Below, one piece after another: positions 56,601 to 64,000 of a stretch of 64,000 nt of DNA (its first letter is position 1; each line of letters begins with the position of its first letter). The stretch covers positions 2,226,501 to 2,290,500 of the forward strand of contig CAHIKZ030001779.1 of the NCBI GenBank assembly GCA_903632075.3. The letters run 5' to 3'. Origin of the DNA: Acanthosepion pharaonis (taxonomy: Eukaryota > Mollusca > Cephalopoda > Sepiida > Sepiidae). The position numbers and the translations under genes are program-made. The notes beneath the pieces are model-generated. The model had not been told where the DNA came from and made no database searches. It was given only the letters and a program-made list of their open reading frames with translations.

Positions 56601-57790
56601 GCTCTAACTTATTGCTTTCAAAAATAGTATTATAACCATGTTGAGACCACACTTATTATTAAGTGCTGAGCTATATATACTATCACTCTAAATGCTTTAA
56701 GTTATATATATTTACTAAGTTTAGCTTACTATAGTACAAGCCAGATTGGAAGAGATTGGGTAGTATGTTTTGTCAGTCTACCAAATAAAGGAGGCTTGCC
56801 TAAAATCAACAATCAAAATCCTGATGCTTTATGGACTGGTTAATTTGGGAAATGTATATTTCAATTTTTTGGTTCCAATCCTGTATTGGAATGACTGCAA
56901 AAACTTCCCCTCCCCAAATTTATAGACAAAACATACAGATATATGCTGTGATTTCTTCCTAGCCAATAAGATAGTCCACTTCTTGGTCTCATCCAACATA
57001 TATTTCTGTTCTTTCTTGTCTTGAAGTCAAAACATTGCAGTTGCTTGTCTGTATCCCCTTTTGTGTGTTAATACCTTTGTTAGTTTGTGAACTTTTTACC
57101 TTATTACTGTTGCTTTGCCTACTTTTATCTTGCAATTATTGCTTGCTTAATATTATTTTGCTGTGTTCTTTCCTTTCTCTTGTTATTGTTTATTATAAAC
57201 TTTGTTAATTCGATTTATTGGACATTTCTGACAATTAAATTTAACCATGGCCAATTACTCTACACTATTCCAAGGCAGTCTACAGGAACATGTTCAGTTC
57301 CAAATCTGGATAGCAGTGATCTGAACTTTGAATAAGGAAAGTGAAATTCACTATACTCTTCAAAGAAGAATGAAAATTAATTCTAACCTGTCTAACTTAT
57401 CTGTAAGTGGTAATCATATTTAAAAATATTTGTCTGCCAGTGAAGTTTTCCTAATGCCCACTAAGTGGTGTTATATAAAGCAATATAAAAGGAAAAGATA
57501 CAGATTCACTCTTTCTTCACTCCCTTCATTCAGAGGATGTTGTAGTAACAACATATGTTTTGTGTCCCTTCCTGAGAGGCTTCTTAGACCCAAGCTGGAA
57601 CCACGTATTGCATACAACACATTATGTTATCTCCTGCTTGAAAAAAACATATGTAACTATAATAATTTCTCCACAGCAACTTAACACATGAATATGTTGG
57701 GGAAAGATTCCACGTTGGTGAATGATTATGATATTTATTTAACCAATACACAAATTTTAACATTATGAAATGAAAATTAGAATATTCTTC
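56601..57790. other. AT-rich DNA without a firm feature
   Basis: Two short plus frames (57087-57335, 57430-57684) lack context; nothing else recognised. Confidence 0.45.
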
Positions 57791-57802
57791 TCTTTGAAGA
57801 AA

Positions 57803-57901
57803 ATGAACATGAATAGTCTTTCAGTGAGGAAGAGAGAAAGTGGAGTTGGGAGACAAGATAAAAAGGAGTCTGCTGTTGCTTTGGTGAGCAAGACAGGATG
57901 A
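57803..57901 (+). CDS. Short ORF, 32 codons, possible first exon
   Basis: ATG at 57803 with A at -3 opens MNMNSLSVRKRESGVGRQDK, then KESAVAL; a good donor TTG/GTGAGC follows at 57883/57884, and reading through it ends at 57901. An alternative acceptor TCTTTCAG lies inside. Basic, hydrophilic. No downstream partner exon found. Confidence 0.2.
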   Translation: MNMNSLSVRKRESGVGRQDKKESAVALVSKTG

Positions 57902-58339
57902 CGAGGTTGGCTTGTGTCCCTTTACTGCTGTCAGTCCTTCTGTTGAGTTAAATGAATGTTTGATTTTTATGGTCCTGTGTAGGCTCCAGAAGCCTGTGTT
58001 TATTTATTGATGGGAATTGATTTTATTGGCTATTCATATTTATTAAATTGAAAATTTGAAGTGTGTTTGGAGCTGTGTTTATTTTTGTTCTTTGCTCATT
58101 TGATCTCATACTATTCACTTCCACTTACTCTACAAATATATATCTCAATAAAATATCCGAGTTCAACCAAGAAGATCATGTGGCAACAAACTAAGGACTC
58201 TTGTAACAAACTGGTAGTCTAAAGCTGTTACAAGATTTTCAGATAAATATATTGTCAGTCGCTTTCTCACTCACAGTAGAAGAATAGCAGTTAATTAAAG
58301 AATTGGTTCTTCTCTCATTTCCTAAGCTATGTTACACAA

Positions 58340-58343
<4 letters not shown>

Positions 58344-58390
<47 letters not shown>

Positions 58391-58398
58391 ATTTTAAC

Positions 58399-58478
<80 letters not shown>
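58344..58478. repeat. (TA)n, (TA)n(GT)n microsatellites
   Basis: TA tract at 58344-58387, second TA tract at 58408-58456 running into GT units to 58478. Confidence 0.96.
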
Positions 58479-58499
58479 ATGAAATCCATCTATGTGTTG

Positions 58500-59590
58500 A
58501 ATTCATTTCTTTTGATATTTTCAAATATCATTACAATATTTAAAAGAGCAATCATATCTGCCTTAAAATTATTGATTACAAACATTTGCTGATATATAAC
58601 AATGCTTTCTGCACTACATAACCCATTTAAGTGCTAATGTACCAGAAATTTGTATTCTCTCAAATACTATACACTAATAATAAATTGTTTTACTTCATTA
58701 CATAATTTTTTTTTACTGTTTCATAAATTCTTTGTTTTTTGTAAATATTTTGTTTAATTCTGTTTCAAATTACTGCCTCTTTGAAATGTCACCTTGGCCA
58801 AAGTTTAAACTTACAACTATGACTTGCAGCTTTAAACCTGCCAATGTTTTCTCTAGTTACTAACTTTTGACATTTCAGTTCCTTCAATTTCTATCATGCA
58901 CATAACCTTTGTGCAGCTTGAGATAAACTGTCACTTTCTCTGCTTTCATATTATGATCAAGGCATTTCATTTTATAGATTTACCAAGGAAAAATGTTATG
59001 GAATCTTTAAGGAGTCATTTCAAATTCAAATAAGCATTTGAAGGATTTCAATGTGGCATAAAAAAGAAGTATAATTTTTTTCTATTTCTTTTATCAAGTA
59101 TTTTTCACATACACACACAGACACACACATATTTATTGTGTTAGAACAAAAATTTGTATCATTTTTCAAGAGGTGGCATTTGAACACATGATTTCATTTT
59201 ACACAGAACTGAAATTTACATCATATTTACATATTCTGAAAGGTGAAATTTCAATTTGTATTTTTATTTAATTCATGTGTGGATTATGAATTTTAATTGT
59301 TTTTACAAAACTGAAAAATGAGGAAAATGATATGCATTTTTGTCATTTTATGCTCTTTTATTTCCAGAAAGGAAAATTCTGTATAGACAACAAAAGAAGA
59401 TACATGCTATTTATGGAAATGGTGCCAGAGCCTGAGAACATTGTTTGCTAATGGTTCAATAAAGTCAGATTGAAAGACTGAGAATGTTCCTGTGATCATT
59501 TATGATGACCAAATCAAAATGCTGATTAAAAGTAATCAAGGCCAAATAACAAAGCACATCACAGAGATAATCCACATGTCTTATATAATA
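58500..59590. other. AT-rich DNA without recognised feature
   Basis: No gene-like segment; a short CA run near 59110-59130. Confidence 0.5.
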
Positions 59591-59593
59591 GTT

Positions 59594-60487
59594 GTAAGGC
59601 AAACATGTCAAACTCACGGCATATTGAGGGCTGCATTGGCCATATCTGCAGCCTTGAAAGCCGCACCTACAGTCTTACATTAATCACAGCTAGTGGTAAC
59701 TAAACTTTAAATACAAAATACTTACAATACAAGGTAGTAGAATTTAATCATTTTTATGTTGTCCTGATGATTGACATCACTTTAGACAAACTATTCTTGA
59801 TATATCAGGTTGGAATGTATGCGTAGATCCCATCTTGATCAAAGATAACAAATGTTCATCAATTAATCTGGTTCTGTGAGATGTTTTTTGTAGCCTTCAT
59901 AAATGAAAATAACTGATCACAGATATATGTGGAATCAAACATTGTCATAATGTCTGTGGAAAACTTTCTGAAGTTCTTAAATGTCTGCAGAAGGTATGAA
60001 AAAAATCCAGGTACTCCTACTTCTAAGTACTTTACCTTGAGTGTTGAGTCAGTCTACATTTCCAGTAGTTCCATCTATAGACTTTCCTCTGCCTGAGCAA
60101 CATCAAAAGTGAATGGTGCTGAGAATAATGCAAACTGATCTTCACAAGATGAAAAATCACAAAATCTTTGCTGAAATTCCTTTGACAGCAATTCCAGGTA
60201 ATTGTCATACTTAGCAAAGATAAATACAGACTCAGTATTGGCAGTTTTTTTCAACTCCTTGCACACAGGAAAATGAATTAAGTTTTCATGTGACAACTGG
60301 GAATTCAATAAAACTAATTTTGCAATGAAACACTTGATATCATCATATAACTGAGTGATGAACTTATTTTTATGTAGTAATTTCAAATTAAGGTCACTTA
60401 ATTGGGCAGTAATTCCCACTGAAAAAGCTAGATTTTGGAGCCAACTGTCATCTTTCAATTCATCTGTACTTTGACCTTCATCTCCAA
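59594..60487 (-). mobile_element. hAT-family transposase C-terminal relic
   Basis: The 127-codon minus frame (60458-60075) reads DDSWLQNLAFSVGITAQLSD, LNLKLLHKNKFITQLYDDIK and later RFCDFSSCEDQFALFSAPFT, the middle and C-terminal part of the hAT transposases related to the GTF2IRD2/SCAND3-type group. Downstream, decayed text corresponds to the dimerisation region (THRTRLIDEHLLSLIK, TFQPDISRIV near 59880-59790). The DNA ends in a hAT-like terminus AGGCAAACATGTCAAACTCA at 59597-59616. The 5' part and left DDE residues are missing; it abuts Penelope sequence at about 60487. Confidence 0.82.
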
Positions 60488-60499
60488 AAACATAACAAT

Positions 60500-60760
60500 T
60501 TCATGAAGGAAGAATCATTGTAAATAATTAAGTTGGATATACTAGATTTAGTATAGTATATGATTAACCTAATTCTTTTGCTTGGATCTGTTGTAGATAT
60601 GTTAGTATTTACTAATTTTTTTAGTATATTTTCATCTTGTTTATAATTAGTATGCATTTGACTATGATATAAGAGATTAATATGTTTGGGATTAGTTGAA
60701 GCATAATCATGTTCTATTTGCTTAGTATTAAGTCTCCTAAGACTTCTTCTCTACTCCTCA
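60500..60760 (-). pseudogene. Penelope-like element, region before the GIY-YIG domain
   Basis: Minus text MHTNYKQDENILKKLVNTNI then STTDPSKRIRLIIYYTKSSI: the linker between RT and the endonuclease in Penelope-like proteins. Directly beside it, the endonuclease itself is encoded on the opposite strand, so the element is broken by an inversion near 60770. Confidence 0.78.
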
Positions 60761-60785
60761 TTAGCGATTTGTAAAAAACCAACAT

Positions 60786-61107
60786 AGTTTACAAATTCAA
60801 GCGCCCTTTGGGAGATTGTATCTCCAATGGATTAAATAATATTTATGTTGGTCACACCACAAACTCACTTTCACGATGCTTGCCTCTACATTTGAATGAT
60901 AATTCTAACATTTTGAGGCATTTAAAACAACATGCCTGGCCATGTACACAATTCCGGAAAATCCTTGTTGAAAACACAACTATACTTAAACATGAAAACA
61001 ATAAACAAAAACTAAAAATTCTTGAAGCTATATACATAAAACAGTTGAAACCTAACCTGAACAAAATAAACTACAAAATCTCCACAAATATTCTTAAGTG
61101 CCTATAA
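60786..61107 (+). pseudogene. Penelope-like element GIY-YIG endonuclease domain
   Basis: The plus strand encodes YKFKRPLGDCISNGLNNIYV then GHTTNSLSRCLPLHLNDNSN, with KILEAIYIKQLKPNLNKINY near the end and a stop at 61107. The IYVG box, the Arg of LSRxL (expected LSRRL, here one Arg is Cys) and the Glu of EAIYIKQ are the recognisable catalytic-domain positions. This nuclease nicks target DNA during retrotransposition. The open frame is intact over about 100 codons, the best preserved Penelope piece in the window. Confidence 0.9.
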
Positions 61108-61329
61108 TTGATAACAGAAGCCATTGGTTTATACCAACGGCTTCCCATACTTAATACTTCTAGTTTTACTCTCGCGTGGTCATGTGTGACGTCACAAGCT
61201 ACGACTTGATTTTTGCTTCCGTGTCTCATAAACATGAATTAGTCATTGCTTTGAAAATTTTTCATGCAACAAAAACAGACTATCATTATCGTTTCGTCCG
61301 TGTATTGGTTGATATATTGAAAAGTAATT

Positions 61330-61513
61330 ATCATCTTTGATAGTGACTTATGTAAGCCGAAAGCTTAGATTGGATTTAAACATGTATCAGTATGGTGATT
61401 TCCATTCATCTTTCAATGATAATGTTATTAAACTTATCAGACAATATGAAAGGAACTTACTTAAAATAAATAAACAAAACTTGTCTATATTATTTAATGA
61501 AACATGCATTAAT

Positions 61514-61515
<2 letters not shown>
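61330..61515 (+). pseudogene. Penelope-like N-terminal remnant
   Basis: Plus text KLRLDLNMYQYGDFHSSFND, then LLKINKQNLSILFNETCIN runs into a (TA)n tract. The same FNETCIN word occurs at 62230-62255, there continuing EGLLPKYT before another (TA)n. It lies downstream of a GIY-YIG end in the same direction, as in tandem Penelope copies. Confidence 0.55.

Positions 61516-61572
<57 letters not shown>
61516..61572. repeat. (TA)n microsatellite
   Basis: About 28 TA units. Confidence 0.97.
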
Positions 61573-61575
<3 letters not shown>

Positions 61576-61577
<2 letters not shown>

Positions 61578-61699
61578 CTCAATAAAAAATGACAGACAAG
61601 GTACTATGATTAAGGTTTTTACTCAATTTTTCTTGTGTTTGAACAAGTGTTTTCTTTTCTGGACACAGAGGGTGTAGAAACTGTATAAATGTTCTATAA
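61576..61699 (-). repeat. Inverted-repeat arm, left, Penelope-associated
   Basis: ATGACAGACAAGGTACTATG ... GTTTTCTTTTCTGGACACAG ... AATGTTCTATAA is the reverse complement of 62122-62238 with few differences. Confidence 0.88.
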
Positions 61700-61849
61700 T
61701 TCTGAGTGCTTTTGGCTATACTTTCAGCCATTACCAAGGATGATTTTATTTATTCAGTTAAATTAAGTGAGTGCATTGTGTGTATGTTTTCAATGTTATA
61801 GAGATGTTTTATTTTCTGAACACAGTTAGCACATAGGTGTAATGTAAGG

Positions 61850-62120
61850 TGTCTGGATAGGCATGTAGTCATGTGACTGATTTAATTATTTATGAATTCA
61901 GATTGATTGGGAACTCAGTCCCTTAAGGTTCATTTGAACTTGTAGATAATGTTTGTTCGTTGTAATTTTGATTTTGCTGGGGTGTTGTTATTTTTGGGGA
62001 TAAGGTTAGCTGTTTTAATTTTTTTATAGTTGATAATTTATTTGATTTTTTTTATTTGGATCAGTTGGGGTAGTGTATTTCTTTATAATATTCCTAAGTG
62101 AAGATTCATCTTGTTTGTAG
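61850..62120 (-). pseudogene. Penelope-like RT-endonuclease linker, second copy
   Basis: Minus text NYKQDESSLRNIIKKYTT and PTDPNKKNQINYQL (about 62115-62020) corresponds to the linker at 60.65 kb. Further text is decayed. Confidence 0.65.
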
Positions 62121-62121
62121 T

Positions 62122-62238
62122 TATAGAACATTTAGACAGTTTCTACATACTCTGTGTCCAAAAAAGAAAACACTTGTTTGAACACAAGAAAAATTAAATA
62201 AAATGCTTAATCATAGTACTTTGTCTGTCATTTTTAAT
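62122..62238 (+). repeat. Inverted-repeat arm, right, Penelope-associated
   Basis: Partner of 61576-61699; the loop between is about 420 bp. In the plus direction it leads into IFNETCINEGLLPKYT (62230-62277). Confidence 0.88.
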
Positions 62239-62274
62239 GAAACATGCATAAATGAAGGATTGCTGCCTAAATAC

Positions 62275-62278
<4 letters not shown>

Positions 62279-62331
<53 letters not shown>
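62279..62331. repeat. (TA)n microsatellite
   Basis: About 26 TA units between the Penelope N-terminal remnant and a CR1-like 3' end. Confidence 0.97.
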
Positions 62332-62334
<3 letters not shown>

Positions 62335-62490
62335 TTAAAAAAAATTTGTTCACTTCAAAGAAAGGCAATAATGCCACTAAGAAGATGCAAGGGACTACTG
62401 GGAGTGAAAGAGAATGAGAAGACTTTAGAAGGAACCAGAAAAACAATCCTAAACCAGAAACAAGGGATAAACCTTTACTCTTGGTGAGGA
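62332..62490 (-). mobile_element. CR1-like LINE 3'-end fragment
   Basis: GGCAATAATGCCACTAAGAA and GCAAGGGACTACTGGGAGTG match the 3' UTR signature of the copies at 1.05 and 11.26 kb. Only about 150 bp are left. Confidence 0.8.
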
Positions 62491-63015
62491 CTGTGAATAT
62501 AGTAATATGTATTCCTAAGAAACAAGCTCTACATTGCTTACATTATAACAATTATTCTGTCAAAAATTAAAGGTAATTCACTTTAAGTTTAATGTAATAT
62601 TTATTACAGTTGTAGCATACAGCATTAAGGAAATGGTGAATTTATAACTAGTTTATGTGAGCAATCATTCACCTTTGAAAATCTATACCCCTCATATGCA
62701 AAACAATTTTTTCTACAATAAAATCATATGTGTTTTCCAGTCAAAATACAGAATAAATTTTGGGAAAGATTAATGTCAAAGAGTACATATAGGGTCTAGT
62801 TATTATTAGCAACTAGCTACTGCTGATTTGGTGAAAGCCAGATTTTTACAGCAGGGTTACTGATAATTTTGCTTATAAGCTTAGAAGAAGTCAACTGGAC
62901 TATGTTTAAAATTGTAAGTTAATATTTTATGTTTTTAATTCTTATTTGTATATGAGATTAATAAAATTGTTGCCAAAGTTGTCTATTATAAAGTTGGCAT
63001 TTGAAATCAGATTTT
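62491..63015. other. AT-rich DNA without recognised feature
   Basis: Nothing recognised. Confidence 0.5.
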
Positions 63016-63019
63016 GTAA

Positions 63020-63440
63020 TTGATATCTAACAGTGGACATATTAACAAAAGATGGAAAATCTGACACTGAAGTGCAAACATGTATTGGACTAACAAAAGA
63101 TCATTCCAAAAACTAAGCAAAGTGTTGAGAAGCAGAAAAATTTTGTTAGAAATAAAGAAAAGAATGCTGGGTTACTATGTGATATCCATCCTCTTATATG
63201 GCAGTGAATGCTGGAGAATCTCCCCATAGATGAAGGGAAAAACCAGAGGCAATAAAAATAGGATTCTACAAAAGGATACTAAGAATTTCATGGATGGAGT
63301 GAATAAGCAACAAGGAGGAAAACGTCAACAAAAGAAACACTTATATTCAGAATCAGAATGAGAGAGCAGAAATATTTTAGACAAATAACGAAGAGGAAGG
63401 GCTTGGAAAACTTACTCCTTGCAAGACATGTTGAAGGCAA
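63020..63440 (+). mobile_element. RTE-type LINE RT C-terminal region
   Basis: Plus text TEVQTCIGLTKDHFQKLSKV, LRSRKILLEIKKRMLGYYVI then SILLYGSECWRIS (63190-63225) is the thumb region typical of RTE-type non-LTR elements (usual form SxLLYGxExW). Later text has stops; RWEQRNIL-like decay to about 63440. A dead, 5'-truncated copy. Confidence 0.82.
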
Positions 63441-63714
63441 GAGAGATTTTGTTATGTACTGTATTCATCAAAACCTGTAACCATATCAGACACATTTTGC
63501 CAGTGATGCACATGCCTTGCATACCCATATCTGACATGTGTATATTAGTCTTCATATATTTTACTCTGGTATCATTTTGTTTCCATGCTGCTTTCTTGCT
63601 CAATAATTGTTGAAACTTGACTAATGCATGGAATAATAATACAACACAAAATGTACTTAGAACAAAATGTATTGAAACAAGAAAGTGTACACAATATTTA
63701 CACATAGTCTTTTG

Positions 63715-63878
63715 TATATTCTTGGGAAGACCGTTCCTGGAGAATGTGTTGACTTAGTCACAGTCGGCAGAGTCTCTGGATTGAATCTCTTGATTCCTCC
63801 CCTCGTCTTCCCGGTACCAACCATATTTATATGGTCGGTACTCCACTATGCAAATTAGGTGGATCCTTCCACAACAAC

Positions 63879-63914
<36 letters not shown>
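63715..63914 (+). repeat. tRNA-derived SINE with (AAT)n tail
   Basis: GTTGACTTAGTCACAGTCGG (A-box side) and TCTCTGGATTGAATCTCTTG (B-box GGATTGAATCTC) at tRNA-like distance; then CCTCCCCTCGTCTTCCCGGT, a short inverted pair GTACCAACCATATTTATATGGT, and AAATTAGGTGGATCC before (AAT)n at 63880-63914. It has the head-body-tail structure of a SINE. Confidence 0.72.
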
Positions 63915-64000
63915 TGTGTAATAATAATAATTATTATTATTATCTAATAGTTATTTTTTTATTAATTTGTACTTGTGATGTCGCTTATGTTCATTTTACT

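Overview
The window looks like gene-poor, AT-rich nuclear DNA of a marine invertebrate animal. A mollusc, probably a cephalopod, is my best guess from the mix of degenerate RTE-, CR1/Jockey- and Tx1/L1-type LINEs, Penelope-like elements, a metazoan Ty1/copia element, Tc1 and hAT relics, tRNA-derived SINEs and very long (TA)n tracts. That assignment is an inference; nothing here fixes the species. No bacterial-style operons, CRISPR arrays, rRNA genes or intact tRNA genes are visible, and I see no complete host protein-coding gene.

Layout. 1-3.7 kb: an unclassified repeat, one possible host exon, a CR1-like LINE (minus) and an RTE tail. 3.8-19.4 kb: four relics of one RTE-like LINE family. Copy 1 (4.0-7.7 kb) carries two nested insertions and copy 2 (12.7-19.4 kb) carries a nearly complete copia element (13829-18512) with two LTRs, target duplication, primer site and gag-PR-IN-RT-RNase H remnants. 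19.4-22.7 kb: AT- and T-rich DNA with little structure. 22.7-28.0 kb: a decayed Tx1/L1-type LINE on plus, split by about 1.8 kb of other DNA. 30-37 kb: Tx1 C-terminal and CR1-like LINE pieces on minus inside a long inverted-repeat pair, then SINEs. 38-43 kb: simple-repeat clusters and two Tc1-type transposase relics. 44-50 kb: a Penelope-like element interrupted by a foldback unit, simple repeats, a pyrimidine minisatellite and a hAT-like MITE. 51-54.3 kb: two convergent CR1/Jockey LINEs. 54.5-59.5 kb: palindromic (TA)n, local duplications and a SINE with a tandemly amplified head. 59.6-64 kb: hAT, rearranged Penelope pieces including a GIY-YIG domain, a CR1 3' end, an RTE tail and a SINE.

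Possible host gene. Four short open segments on the minus strand (55572-55675, 28485-28620, 10140-10227, 815-878) have splice-like borders and protein-like translations, two of them charged and helix-prone. They could be exons of one long-intron gene transcribed right to left, but each could arise by chance and the intron phases show that other exons would be needed.

The strongest result is the reconstruction of nested insertions. Because two copies of the same LINE lie in the window, each supplies the empty site for an element inserted in the other: the copia element with a 5-bp GAGGG duplication, and a 769-bp 5'-truncated LINE with a 16-bp duplication. I do not see a convincing undescribed functional system; the unusual features are transposon architecture (rearranged Penelope copies, foldback arms, SINE-head amplification).
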